Positions 24,788-37,700 of a stretch of 64,000 nucleotides of DNA are shown here, in pieces. The stretch is from positions 372,001 to 436,000 of the forward strand of contig NC_090011.1 of the NCBI RefSeq assembly GCF_036417845.1. Reading direction: 5' to 3'. Below the pieces are notes generated by a model. The model saw only the letters and a list, made by a program, of their open reading frames with translations. It had not been told where the DNA came from and did not search any database. How positions within the stretch are numbered: position 1 is the first letter of the stretch; every line of letters starts with the position of its first letter. Both the position numbers and the translations under genes were made by a program. Source of the stretch: Apteryx mantelli (Eukaryota; Chordata; Aves; Apterygiformes; Apterygidae).

Positions 24788-25010
24788 CATGGACACAGTC
24801 ACCACGGCCATCACAATGGCCTGGGGGGCACCATGCCACCCCCATCACAAAGCCCTGGACGTTGCCATGGCCACCCCCATGACCACATCCTGGTGGTCAC
24901 CAAGGACACCCACATCACAATGTCTTGGTGGTGACCATGGGGGGACCGACATCATAAAGCCTTGGCAGTCACCGTGGGCACCCCCATCACTATGTCTTTG
25001 CCTCCAAGCT
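24788..25010. repeat. Minisatellite of about 33-37 bp
   Basis: About six imperfect copies of a unit of the form 'caccatggccacccccatcac' followed by a variable half. An open frame crosses it but codon content only mirrors the repeat. Confidence 0.7.
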
Positions 25011-26586
25011 TCTGAGCCCGCCTCGGAGCTCCCATCTGAGGAGCAGGAGGAATTTTCCTCTCCCCACCTCTCTGCTCCACAGCCCGTGCAGAGCCTGCCC
25101 TTCTTCAGGACGTCTAGAGCACACATCTGCTACAAGGCCACCCCTCCTGGTCAGCACGCTAATCCTCACCCATACGCTCTCCAATGCCTCACCGTCTGAC
25201 CCTAGGCAGAGCTCCCTGCATTCCCACTGCTCTCTCACAGAAAGGGCAACTGCCCCTCCAAGCCTTCCCGCACAGGCCTTCCAGAGGAGCCTGCAGCCAT
25301 CCAGCACACTGATCTAGGCATGGGAACCACGTCTCCAGCACCCCAGGCACATTGCAGCTGCACACACACTCCAAAGTCCTCCTCTCTGTTGCCCAGGCTG
25401 CAGGCATTAGCGGACAGGCACCTGAGACAGGTGCCCGGTTGTGCTAATCTCCCAGAAAAGCTGTGACACTTTTCTCCAGACTGTTGCTCTCTAAGCACTT
25501 CCTTATTTGCCTGGATGCACTGTGCTGGGCTCCTTCGCGGTTTCTTTTCTCCACATCACCCTGCACCTTTTCCTTGCCCTCCCACGCCATCACTTCCTCA
25601 CTCTTCTCTGCATCATCCTCTCCCCTCACGTGCTCCTACTTCTTGGATCTCCTCACCAGCTTGGCCACCTGCTTGATCCTCAGGTCAGCACATGGGCACA
25701 CTCCTTCCTGATGAAGCATGACAACCTGCAGCCTTGGTCCCTCACTGTGGGCCTGCCTTCAGCACCTCCAGCTGCTGTAACCCCAGGCCACCTGGCAAAG
25801 CAGGTGCTCCCCTCTCCTGTGTACCTCTTCCTACTCACAGGGCTCCTTTTCAGCCAGAAACCCCTATCACCAAAAAAGAAAACAAAAAAGCAAAAAGAAG
25901 AGAAAGAAAAAAGAAAAGGAGAAGAAAAGCTGAACTCTAGTGCTGACATCCATGACAAGGCCTTGCTTCTCCTCACCCTCATTTACTACCCGCAAGCCCC
26001 CTGCCCTCTGGCTGCACTCAAGAGCCAGGCTGTAGCCCCTTGACTCTGCCCTTTCCCATCATGCCCCTGGGACAGTCAGAAGGAAATTAGGCCCTGGACT
26101 ATTAAAGGTGAGTGGGGGTATTAATACCATTCATTGCAATTTAGGGGCAAGCTATCAACTAAGGGCTTTTTAAGACAAAAGTTTCTTTCCTGTTCTGCCT
26201 CTCCATTTCCTGCTTTCTCCCAGAAGAGGAAAGCAGAAAATCCATTGCTTTTATCAGGCTTCCCTACTTTGAAATACCTGCTTTCTGCACCTTTTAAATA
26301 CTACCCTGTCCCCCCCAGACCTCACACACACACAAACACACACTGTAGATTCTTTCCCTTGCTTCAGCAGCATTCTAAGACTGAGAAAGCCTAAGTGGGG
26401 AAGAAAACAAGAGAGACGGGAATGAACAGCAGAGGGAAGACAAAAGAACAGGGTGTATGAAAAGGCTTGCAAGCTGTGTCACACCCACACCCACACAGAG
26501 AAGAAGGCCTGTCCTTCCAGGACCTGAGCAGTGGAAATGACCAAAAAAGTGAACCAAGTCTGCCCCCTTGTGGAATTCGGTACCTC
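25011..26586. other. Single-copy-looking spacer, no gene seen
   Basis: Mixed pyrimidine-rich DNA with a purine-rich tract around 25870-25930 and a short (CA)n run at about 26322-26342. Open frames here, the longest 178 codons at 25507-26043, show no domain, no convincing splice structure and low-complexity Lys/Glu tails. Confidence 0.5.
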
Positions 26587-29500
26587 CGGTTTGCTTGTTT
26601 GCGAGGCAGCGAAGAGATGCAGGGGTCTGCTGGTTTGCTAGGCGGTGAAGAGAATCAGCGGTTTGCTTGTTTGCCAGGCAGCGAACAGACGCAGCAGTTT
26701 GCTTGTTCGCGAGACGTTGAGGAGATGCATTGGCTTGCTTGTTTGTGAGGCAGTGAACAGACGCAGCGGTTTGCTTGTTTGCGAGGCAGCAAGGAGACGT
26801 AGTGGTTAACTACTTTGCCAAGCAGCTAACAGATGCGGCAGTTAGTTAGTTCATGAGGCGTCGAACAGATGCAGCGGTTTGCTTGTTCACAATGTGGGGA
26901 ACAGACGCACAGGTTAGATAGTTTGCGAGGCATAGAACAGCAACAGCAGTTTGCTTGTTGGTGAGGCAGCGAACAGACGCAGCGATTTGCTTGTTTGTGA
27001 GGCACTGAACAGAATCAGTGCTTTTCCTATTCACAATGTGGCAAACAGATGAAGCGGTTAGTTCGTTTGTGAGGCATCAAGCAACATCAGTGGTTTCTTT
27101 GTTTGCGAGGCAATGAACAGACGCAGCGGTTTGCGAGCCTGTAGAGAGACGCAACGGTTTGTTTGTTCACAAGACATCAAACAGAAGCAGCGCTTTTCCT
27201 GTTCATAATGCGGCGAACAGACGCAGCAGTTTGATTGTTTGCGAGGCAGCAGAGGCAGCAGTTTGCTTGTTTGCAATGCGGCAAACAGATGCACAGGTTA
27301 GATAGTTTGCGAGGCATCGAGCAACAGCAGCGGTTTGCTTGTTCGCAAGGCATCCAACAGAAACAGCGCTTTTCCTGTTTGCAATGAGGCGAACAGATGC
27401 AGCGGTTTGCGAGGCAGCGAAAAGGCGCAGCAGTTTGCGTGTTCGCGAGGCAGCAAACAGACACAGTGGTTAGATAGTTCACAAGGCGATGAATGGACTC
27501 AGCAGTTTGCTTGTTCACGAGGCAGCGAACAGAGGTGGCGGTTAGCTAGTTCGAGATGTGGCGAACAGAGGCAATGTTTTGCTTGTTCACGAGCCTGTAG
27601 AGAGACACAGTGGTTTGCTTGTTTGCGAGGCAGCAAACAGGTGCAGTGGTTTACTTGTTTGCAAGACGTCAAACAGACGCAGCCGTTTACTTGTTTGCGA
27701 GCCAGCAAAGAGATGCATTGGCTTGCTTGTTGGCAAGGCAGCAGAGTCGAAGTGGTTAGATAGTTCACGAGGTGATGAACGGACTCAACGGTTTGCCTGT
27801 TTGCAGTGTGGTGAACAGACGCAGCAGTTTGCTTGTTTGCGAGGCATCTAATAGACACAGCGGTTTGCTTGTTCACAAGGCATTGAACAGATGCAGTGGT
27901 TTGCTAGTTTGCGAGGCGGTGAAGAGACTCAGTGGTTAGTTAGTTTGGGACGTGATGAACAGATGCAGCAATTTGGTTTTTCACAAGGCATCAAACAGAA
28001 GCTCGCTTTTCCTGTTCACAATGCAGCGAAAAGACACAGCAGTCTGCCTGTTCGCGAGTCAGTGAAGAGATGCAGCGGTTAGTTAGTTCGCGAGGCGGCG
28101 AAGAGATGCAGCCATTTGCTTGTTTACGAGACAGTGAAGAGACGCAGTGGTTAACTGCTTTGCCAAGCAGTGAACAGATGCAGCAGTTAGTTAGTTCGCG
28201 AGGCAGCGAACAGACACAGCGATTTGCTCATTCACGAGGCAGCGAACAGAAGCCACAGTTTTCTTGTTCGCAAAGTGGTGAACTGATGCAGCCGTTTGCT
28301 TGTTCGTGAGGCAGCAAATAGATGCAGCGGTTTTCTTGTTCACAATGCCACGAGCAAACTCAGCGGTTTGCTTGTTTCCGAGGTGGCGAACAGAGGCAGT
28401 GGTTTGTTTCTTCGCAATGTGGTGAACAGAAGCAGCGGTTTGCTTGTTTGCGAGGCAGCAAATAGAGGCAGCGGTTTGCTTGTTTGCTATGCAGTGAACA
28501 GACGCAGCAGCTAGTTAGTTTGCAAGGCATCAAACAGCGGCAGCGGTTTGCTTGTTCATGAGGCAGCAAATAGAGGCAGCGGTTTGCTTGTTTGCTATGC
28601 AGTGAACAGACGCAGCAGCTAGTTAGTTTGCAAGGCATCAAACAGCGGCAGCGGTTTGCTTGTTCATGAGGCAGCAAAGAGACACAGAGGTTAGTTATTT
28701 CGCTAGGCGAAGAATAGACGCAGCGGTCTGTTTGTTTGTGAGGCAGTGAGGAGACGTAGCGAGTAGTTAGTTCGCGAGGTGATAAACAGACACAGCAGTT
28801 TTCTTGTTCGCAATGCAGCAAACAAGCAGCTGTCTGCTTGTTCGCGAGGCGGCGAACAAACACAGCGATTAGTTATTTCGCGAGGTGGCTAAGAGATGCA
28901 GCAATTTGCTTGTTTGCGAGGCAGCGAACAGAAGCAGCAGCTTTCTTGTTCGCAATGCAGCAAGCAAACGCAGCGGTTTGCTTGTTCACAAGCCAGTGAA
29001 CAGACGCAGTGCTTCGCTTCTTTGAGAGGCAGTGAACAGATGCAGCAGACATTTAGTTCACGAGGAAGCGAACAGACACAGCGTTTAGTTAGTTCACGAG
29101 GCAGCAAACAGATGCAACGGTTTGCTTGTTGGCAATGCAGCGAACAGACGCAGCAGTTTGCTTGATTCTTTAGGCAGAAAAGAGACGCAGCAGTTTGCTT
29201 GTTTGTGAGGCAATGAGCGGATGCAGTGGTTTGCTTGTTTGCGAGGCGGCAAACAGATGAAGCGGTTTGCTTGTTTGTAATGTGGCAAACAGATGCAGCA
29301 GGCAGTTAGTTCACAAGTCAGCGAGCAGATGCAGCGGTTTGCTTGTTCGCGAGGCATCGAACAAACGCAGTGGTTAGTTCGCGAGGGGACGAACAGACTT
29401 AGTGGTTTGCTTGTTCGCGAGGCATCAAACAAATGCAGTGGTTAGTTTGCGAGGGGACGAACAGACTTAGTGGCTTGCTTGTTTGCGTGTCAGTGAGCAG

Positions 29501-31137
29501 ACGCAGCAGTTTTCTTGCTCGCAATGTGGCGAACAGATGAAGCGGTTTGCTTGTTTGTGAGGCAGTGAATAGACAAGGCATTTAGTTCTCAAGGCATGGA
29601 ACAGATGCAGCGGTTTTCTTGCTGATGAGGCAGTGAGCAGACACAGTGGTTTGCTTATTTGTGAGGCAGCGATGAGATGCAGCGGTTAGTTCGCTAGGCA
29701 GGAAACTGACGCAGCAGTTTAGTTTGCAAGGCATCGCACAGATGCAGCGGTTAGTTAGTATGCGAGGCATCGAACAAACGCAGCGGTTTTCTTGTTCGCC
29801 AGGCAGCAAACACATGCAGTGGTTTGCTTGTTCGCAACGCAGCGAACAGACATAGCATTTTGCTTGTTTGCGAGGCGGCGAACAGACGCAGCGTTTACTT
29901 CGTTCGCGAGGCAGTGAACAGATGCAGCAGTTTGTTATTTCGCGAGGTGGCTAAGTGACGCAGCAGTTTGCTTGTTTGCGAGGCAGCGAACAGAGGAAGC
30001 GGTTAGTTAGTTTGCGAGGCATCCAACAGTGGCAGTGGTTTGCTTGTTCACGAGGCAGTGGACAGACACAGCGGTTAGTTAATTCGTGAGCAGGTGAAGA
30101 GATGGAGTGGTTAGTTAGTTCACGAGGCAGTGAACAGATGAATCCGCTTGCTTGTTCACGAGGCAGCAAACAGACGCAGCTGACAGTTATTCACGAGGAA
30201 CCGAACAGACGCAGTGCTTTGCTTATTTCGCTAGGCAATGAATAGACACAGTGGTTAGTGTGCTTGCAAGGCAGCGAACACATGAAGCGGTTTGCTTGTT
30301 CGCCAGGCAGCGAAGAGACGCAGCAGTTTGCTTGTTTGCGAGGCAGAGAAGAGACACAGCGATTTGCTAGTTCGCGAGGCATCGAACAGACAGAGTGTTT
30401 CCTTAGTTCGCGAGGTGACGTACAGACGACACAATGAGTTAGTTCCGGATGCAGCAAAGAGATGCAGCGGTTTTCTTGTTCACAATGAGGCGAAAGACGC
30501 AGCGGTATGCTTGTTCGCCAGGCAGTGAAGAGACGCAGCGGTTTGCTTGTTTGTGAGGCAGTGAAAAGACGCAGCGGTTTGCTTGATTGTGCAGCAGCAA
30601 ACAGATGCAGTGGTCTGCTTGTTCGCAAGGAAGCGAACAGAGGCAGCGTTTTGCTTGTTTGCGAGGCAGCGAACAGACGCAGTGGTTAGTTATTTCATGA
30701 GGCAGGGAACAGACGCAGCGGTTTGCTAGTTTGCTAGGCAGCGAAGAGATGTAGCGGTTAATTAGTTTGTGAGTAATCGAACAGACGCAGCAGCTTGCTT
30801 GTTCATGAGGGAGTGAAGAGACGCAGCGGTTTGCTTGTTTGAAAGACAGCGAAAAGATGCAGCGGTTTGCTTGTTTGCGAGACAGCAAACAGATGCACCA
30901 GTTAGTACACGAGGCATCGTACAGATGCAGGGATTAGTTCACAAGGCAACGAACAGATGCAGCGGTTTGCTGGTTCGGAATGTGGCGAACAGATGCAACG
31001 GTTTGCTTGTTAGCGTGGGAGCAAACAGACACAGAGGCTTGCTGCTTTGTGAGGCAGCGAACAAATGCAGCTTGTCTGCGAGGCATTGAACAGACGCAGC
31101 GGTTTGCTAGTTTGCAAGGAAGTAAAGTTTGCGAGGA
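26587..31137 (+). repeat. AT-richer 36-bp tandem repeat block
   Basis: About 126 imperfect copies of a 36-bp unit of the form 'gcagcggtttgcttgttt' plus 'gcgaggcagcgaacagac'. The unit aligns along its length with the GC-rich 36-bp unit of the left array ('gcagcgctttgctaggcg' plus 'gcgaggcggcgaaggcac'). Orientation is uniform across the block. Copies are heavily diverged, apart from one recent local duplication. Confidence 0.92.
28455..28670 (+). repeat. Local 108-bp tandem duplication inside the 36-bp block
   Basis: A 108-bp segment (three units) starting at gcagcaaatagaggcagcgg occurs at 28455 and again at 28563 with no mismatch that I can see, while neighbouring units are strongly diverged. 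Confidence 0.85.
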
Positions 31138-31309
31138 AGTGCACTCATGGGGTCACCGGAGGGCTACAGCAACCCCACAGTGTGGTGACTCTGGCCGTGG
31201 TGCACCCGGGATTCCTAAACTCTTGGGGAGCACCCCAGAGCAAACCCCTCTTCTACAGGCTTGCACCATCCTGAGTCCCACGCTTGCCTGTGTTGCGCCT
31301 ATCAGACCC

Positions 31310-31385
31310 TCAGCACTGCTCTCAGAAAACAGAAAGCTCTGGCTCATTTGACTCTAGAGGGAACGGGAAAAAGGTCCTAAACTGC
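31310..31385 (-). pseudogene. Duplicate of an exon-like segment of the CCDC81-like gene
   Basis: About 75 bp match 36306-36386 (shared agaccctcagc, then cagaaaacagaaag and gtctggctcattt). On the minus strand both copies have a pyrimidine tract and TAG followed by an open stretch: residues QMSQ-FLFS-S-AEG in one frame. Conservation of the reading frame and acceptor in both suggests a duplicated exon or exon edge. I see no other exons of the neighbouring gene near this copy, so I call it a gene fragment. Confidence 0.4.
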
Positions 31386-32869
31386 TGCTGCCTAGTCTGT
31401 CCCAGCAGAAAAAGCCGATAGCTCTCCGTGTCTTCCTCCCCATCCAATGTCTTCCGAACAAACGCCTGGCTTGAGCTTTGTCCACGCACGATCAGAATTG
31501 TTGATAGCAAGCAGGCAGCAACAGAAGCGGTCATTTTCACACGACCAATTTCCCATTACCAAATGACCTAAGCCAAAGGAGGGGCCTACCTAAAGCTCTC
31601 TGCAGCTGACAGGGAATTGCAGTTGGCTGTAGCTGGTTTTGCTAAGCTTCCCCTAATTTTGGAGGAAGATCTGGAAGGACTAGTGAAGGGCCTGGTGCTC
31701 ACAGCCTGTTCTGAGAGTTTGCACGTGTAGTAGGCTCTCTTGCGCCTGAAGCTCTTCCCTCAGGGGAGAAGAGGGCCTTCCTGGGGAGTAACCGCTCTCT
31801 TGTAAAATGGCTTAGTAAAGGGGGTTGGCGAAGCTTCTCCAGTGTCCTGTTTGCTCGGGTGATGATGACGAGTGTTGCCAGGGTGCATTTCCAATGTGGG
31901 CCTGTGCATGGTGGTGGCAAAAGCTTGGCCACGCGGGTGCTACCCGGAGCTTCCCTGGGTCTCTTGGCAGAACACGGCGGGCGCTCCCTGCATGACTGGG
32001 TTCCTTCCCCGCCCATTTGCCCCACTTCTCCTCCCAGCCCCAGTCAGACCCTTGCCTTAGTCTCTGCACCCTTCCGGTGCATGGAGGACAGCTGGATGGG
32101 CAGCACAGGAACTCTGGTATTGGGGCACCCCTTGGGACCTCCCAGAGGGACTCAGGGAAAGCTCCCACAAGCCCTTTAAGGGAGACCCAGGCATCCTTCT
32201 GCTCCAAGGCCCTGCCTGGAGCCAGCAGGGAACCTAGGTGTGCGGGCAGGCCCTGTCTTTACACCCACAATGTGGGGCAGGGGATGGAGGCCCCCAAAGA
32301 GCACCTCCAGGCATGCGCCTTTCTCCCTGGCCACCCTCAGGGCCCCCATACCCCATGACCCTGCCAGTAACTCCCAGCTAAGCCCTTTCCCACCACTTCA
32401 AGGCCAGGCATTCAGAGTCCCCAGGCCAGGGTAAGAAGGTTTTTGGATCCCCGCCACACACACTTCCCAGGGGACCCAGGCCTCTAAGCCTAGTACCCTG
32501 GTAAGCCTGCCCATGGGGACCCAGGCGTCTGGCCCCACACACTGGCATGGCCACCTGCACTCCGCAGAGATCCGGGCGCAGCTCCAGCATTTCAGCACCA
32601 CGTAGTACAACGAGCCCGGATGGGAGGCAATGGGGTCCCGCTCCCCTTAAAGGCGAGTTGGGTAGAGATATGGGAAGGCTCTGGGCTATGGTGTGGCGTA
32701 AAGTGGTGAGAGGTCCACCGTAGGACTAGGTTACGGTGTGTGGTGAGCGTGGGGAACGGGGTGCGGTGTGGCGTATGGGTTGTGGGTTATGGGGTATTGC
32801 ATACACGCTGCTAATCACACGTTTCACATCCCATCACAAAAGAAAAGCCACAGGAATATGGAGACTTGC
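31386..32869. other. Spacer downstream of the minus-strand gene
   Basis: No convincing exon is visible. It contains a GT/GGT-rich low-complexity stretch at about 32726-32802 and a 49-bp segment (31992-32040) that recurs at 43543-43591 with two mismatches. Confidence 0.45.
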
Positions 32870-32875
32870 TTTATT
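32870..32875 (-). terminator. Candidate poly(A) signal of the minus-strand CCDC81-like gene
   Basis: The plus strand reads tttatt, AATAAA on the minus strand, followed on that strand by a T/G-rich stretch (CTTTTCTTTTGTGATGGGATGTG) as expected for a downstream element. It lies 0.8 kb beyond the last exon that I can place. Confidence 0.5.
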
Positions 32876-34698
32876 TCACTGGGGTATACTCCTGAGTGGA
32901 GCAGCACAGCTAGCAGTCACAGGCACCTCTCCCTCTTTTCCAGGAGGCGAGATGTCTGCCCAGTGCTAAGGAGTGAAGCAGAAAGGAGCTCAGTTTTCAG
33001 TCCAGGCAACCACTGCAGGGAAATCCTGCCGGCCTCGTTGGGGCCATTCCTCATGGCATCTGCTCCCATGAAGTTCCAGGGTGACTGTGGTGACATACTA
33101 GCCCTGCTGTCTGTCCAAGGCAATTAGAGAGCCCCATGCGCAGCTCATCAGCCTGGGCCTGAGTCAGGCAGGGGCTGAGACCTTGCATCGAGCAGGCACC
33201 AACCTGCAGGAGACTCGGTGCTGCGCTGTTGCTACTCTGGGAGAGGAAGGACAGACTCTGGTTTGAGAAAGGAGAGCCAAAGCTTGGAGGCATTCTCCAC
33301 TCTTCAGCCACCAGCGGTCCCCTACTGAAATCCTCTCAATACTTCCCAAGAAATGGCCCGCGGATGGAAGGGATGCCTGATGCAGGACCCTAGACACTCA
33401 AGCCTGTGGTGCTCCCAGGGGCACCACAGGTCCCCAGGAGCTCCCAGGTCCCCCTCCTGTCGCTGCCCTCCACCGGCTGTTGTACACACAGTCCCAACAG
33501 TACCCACAACCCCTTGAACTCCAGGTGAGCTTTTCCCAAGGTCGTTTCCATGCCACAAAGAATCAGACAAAACTGCACCCAGCCCCATGGCTTGCAGTCC
33601 CCAAGGCCTGGGATTCCCAGCACCTCCCGTGGGTCACAGCTACTTCATGGTCCCAGGCCATTGCTGCAGCCAGCGCACACTTACCCTTCCTGTGATACCC
33701 TGGCAGAGGCTGTTGCTTTGTCTTTCCTGGCAGGAGTGTTCCTTGCATCCCTCCCCCTCTTCTCCTTCCTCCTTGCCTCTTGATAGTGGCCACTCTCCTC
33801 TCTGCTGACGCAGGCCGGAGGATCGGGAGTAGCACGCCTAACATCAGCAAAGTCCTGCAAAGGAAGAGACAAGAGTGTACGAGCCAGTATGAAAAGAAGA
33901 TCCAATGATCCTTCAAATTCTGGGTGGTTTTTGGTTGTTTTTTTTTTCTGGACAGACAGTCACCATTGACTACTTCTGGCGGAGACACGGTAGCAGTAGT
34001 GGGGGAAGCAGGAGCATCGTCTCAACTCACCCTCGGCATGAAATCAGAGTCTGGCCAAGGTCTCACCCCTCTGACCCCCTCTCTATCACTCTGACATCGC
34101 CCACCACACTATAAACTAGGCGTGGTAGTTTCCTTTGGCAGAGCAGGAACTTCCAAATGAAATCTGGCAGGGCAGACTCAATGGCCCGAAGGAGCTCTCC
34201 GACCTCCGGTTTTGCCCTGAGTCTCAATGCTCCCCACTCCACTTGCTGCTTCTCCAACCACAGACAGCCCAGCAGTGGAGACTCAATCGCAAGGTGTCTG
34301 TTCTTGGCTGGGAGACCCCTTTGCTGCTGCGGCCCAGCCTGTCCCACGCTTCTGGGGAATGGCTCCACACCTTGGACAAAGAAGGGTGGGAATTACAGTT
34401 TTCTGCACAGAAAGGGCCTTACCACATGCACTGGTCTTGGGAACTTGCAACTTTTCCCATCGTAGGCAAATGCTGCCTCTGGAGTCATTGGTCCTGCCGG
34501 CGGACTCCACTATTATGTAAAGCAAGGCAAAAAAAAAAAAAAAAAAGGTAACAGACTGTGTTTTGAACCATTGAAGCATGACCAGAGAAAGGGACACTGA
34601 GCAGCATGGGAAGTGTGAAGTTACTGTACAGGAAAGTCAACCGTCAGGTCTCATTTTCCAACCAAGTGAACCTTAAAGGCTCCATCTTTTACCCCTAC

Positions 34699-34737
<39 letters not shown>

Positions 34738-37700
34738 ATTCTTCTCATGTCTCCATGGTTGGGAGAAAGCTCTAAAACGGCAGTTAAAAAACTTGTCCTA
34801 CAGCAAGATGCTGAAGTGTAAAAATAACACTACTGCTCATGCTCATGCAGGCAGAAGAAACACAAGGAGCCCTGGGGAGCTCTCCCCATGCCAGGGCTCT
34901 CCGTACAGCAGGCCAGGGCAGTCCGCCATGGGAGCGAGCTCGCGCTCAGGTTCCATTGCAGGCACCACAGAGAAAGGCTACCCTACGTCCCAGAGAGGCA
35001 CCATCAGTGTATGCCCTCCCCACAGTGCGTTGCTACTTTTGTCCTCTGGCTTTTATTGAAAACTTCTCCCTGGTATGGCTGGGCAGGCAGGCATGAAAGA
35101 CAGTCACCTGCCCGGCTATAGTTACGCGCACCAGTACTCCTGTGACACGGAGCCCTGCAAACCTCAGCTGCCGCGCGGGAGAGCAAGGGAGTGTTGCTGA
35201 GTGTCTGACAATGCTTCCCGTACCTGGGCCCTCTGCCGCTTCACTTTTTCCCTCCTGGCTTTCCGTTCTGCTGCTTCGGCCAGCTCTTTCTTCTGTGCCT
35301 TTTCAGCCCGGGATGCCGGGCGGTCTCCTCGGTGCCACTGCACAGATGGGTAGCGTACTTCCTGGGGGGACACACAAGTGCAACAGCAGGCCGTATTAGT
35401 CTCATCTGCCTTTGGGCAGAGGGGTAGCCCGAGCCTTTTTCTCGCAGTGTTTGCTCGTACAGGCAAACCTGAAAAGCCCTTCTGTGCTGGCGCATGGTCT
35501 CAAAGAGCCACGGTCTTAAAAGCACACTGCCCATCTTCCTCCGGAGGAAAGCCAAGCAGTTTACGTGTCTAAGAGAAATAGTGCCTACCTACAGCCCTCG
35601 TATAGGTGTCACAAGAGTATAGGCTTGACTGCTAGACCGTAGAAACATTTGGTTGCTTGCCTCTTTTAAAGGAAGAGCCAAAGGGAGGAACGGAACGTTC
35701 ACATGCACACACATTAAGGGATCTTTTCAGAAGCCAAAACCACTGCCTTCTGCACAACCTGATTACATCAACCCAGATCAGGCACCTTGAATGCTCTCCG
35801 AGGTTGTTCAATGGGAGGAAGCTTGGCTGGAGGACTGGCTTGAAGAGGCCGTTCCTGCTTGTCTTCCTTCTTGGCAGAGCTGCCTGGACACCCTGGGAGC
35901 TGCCTACAAATACACAGCGGGTGAGTTGGCGTGAGCACCAGGGCAGCTGGCTCTCCGACCTGTGCTCACAAGCTGCACACCTGCTTTGGCAGCAGAAGGC
36001 AGCTTCCCAAGGGAGAACTAAGTGCTTCCTCTCAAGCGTGTTCACAACATCCTGGAGGGAGAGAAAAGCCCACGCTGTAACACTCAGGTGTGGCCCCAGG
36101 TTTCCTCGTGGAGGTTCAGGATGCCCTGGTCTAGGCCCTCTCTCGATGCAACAGGGAGAGGAACAGAGGCAGGAGCCGTGGCAGGGGCCTGGACATGCCA
36201 GGACCCCTCTTTCCTTCCCCTCGCCAGGCAGTTCTGCTGCCCGTAGGGAAGCGATTTGGAGAGTGGACCGTGAACCCCTCCTCCTCCTCCCCTGAAACCT
36301 CCCTAGACCCTCAGCCCTGCTCGCAGAAAACAGAAAGATCTGGCTCATTTGCATCTAAAGGGAACGAGAAAAAGCTCCGAAACTTCGGGAATCGTGAGAT
36401 GCATTTCGTTCTCAGGCAGAGACGGAGGCAAGAGAGAAAGGAAGCCAAATGGCAAATCGCAGCCAAACCTGCTGCACAGCTGACATGCAGCAAGGAGGCT
36501 GGATTCATTGTGACGCACGTCGGTAACCTCTCAGCGTTAATACGGACTGCTTGTCCAAAGGAAAGCTCTCAGTGCCACAAGGACAGGAGCGCAGAGCCGC
36601 CCACATCCGTTTCTCCGAGACTCTCACCTGGCAGGAGATCCCTTTCCCTTTGCTTTCTTCCCCTCTTCTTCCTTCCTTACTTCTTTCTCATGTGCAGGCA
36701 ATTTGTTGGGCAAAAGCCTGTCTTGAGTAAGGAGGCACGCTGGGCAAATCCTTCCTGTAAGTGTTGGCAAGAGAACTCATCAGAAGGACAGGAGGTCTCT
36801 GGCCCTTCCCAACACTGCATCTTGTCCAACTCTTCATTCCTGCCCTGCCACATCATTTCCCAGGGTATTGCTTTTCGACTGCTGGATCTTTGGCCTCTTC
36901 TGAGAAGTGGGCGTAGCTGGCAGAGATTTACCAAGACCCATAAACTGCATCCCAGGAGCTGCATACTCCCACGCCGCACATTGCGTTATAACCATAGCTC
37001 TAATCCCCTGGCAGGGAGGAGAAACCCATGTGGGTGCTCAGCTGTTGGCACTACCTGTTCTCTTCCTGGAAACAGCAAGCTCTTCTTCTGGCTTCTGCTC
37101 CGGGCCGGACTCTGCAGAGCCCTCGGAGGAATCCTCCAGCACTGGTCTCGGAGGTGCCACCTTCAGCTCTGCCCTGAAAGCCAGAAGACAACAGCAGCTG
37201 GAACACAGGGCACCACATTCCACACACACGCAGTCAGAAAGAAGCAAGTCAGAAACCAGCAGGCACCCCCTGGGAAGAGTTACTCCTGAAGAAGGTCAGG
37301 AGGAGACGAGCCCTGCCAAGACTGAGCTGCCAGGCATGAGCTGGGAAGCCGCCAGCATGGTGAGCCAAAGGCTGCAGAAGCAACGTTCTCACCTTGGGAG
37401 CTCCAGGACACCACCAGGAGGGCGCGCAGACTCAGCCCTCTCTCCCTCCAACAGGATTAAAGGCCTCATCCAGGGATTCTGCAACAGCGACAGAGACTCG
37501 TGAGGCGAGGCCAAGGAAATGATGTTGTGGCTCCAGCACCAAGCCTTTCTGCTGCTCAAACCGCAGGGCTGCCTTACACCTGCCAGGGGTATAAGGAGAG
37601 AGGGAGGAGACAGAGCTGCGAACCGGGGCTGTGCTGCAGCCCTCTAGCAAGCGTCGGGGCAAGTCGTTTAGCCCTCGCTGGGAACGCGGGCCTCGGCTCT

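Noticed and set aside
25507-26043. Open frame of 178 codons
   Set aside because: Hydrophobic and Lys/Glu-rich low-complexity composition with no recognised family; no matching exons around it.
26587-31137. CRISPR-like array
   Set aside because: Units follow each other directly with no unique spacers, copies are strongly diverged, and the DNA is from a vertebrate.
36907-36998. Longer version of the tentative exon with an upstream acceptor near 37015
   Set aside because: The open frame there (including WEYAAPGMQFMGLGKS) is tidy, but the acceptor would put the preceding exon out of frame and give a stop; the acceptor before 36916 keeps the phase.
36195-37289. Plus-strand open frame of 364 codons
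   Set aside because: It runs antisense across CCDC81-like exons and introns, is Ser/Pro/Arg-rich with no domain, and the minus strand has consistent splice sites and family motifs.
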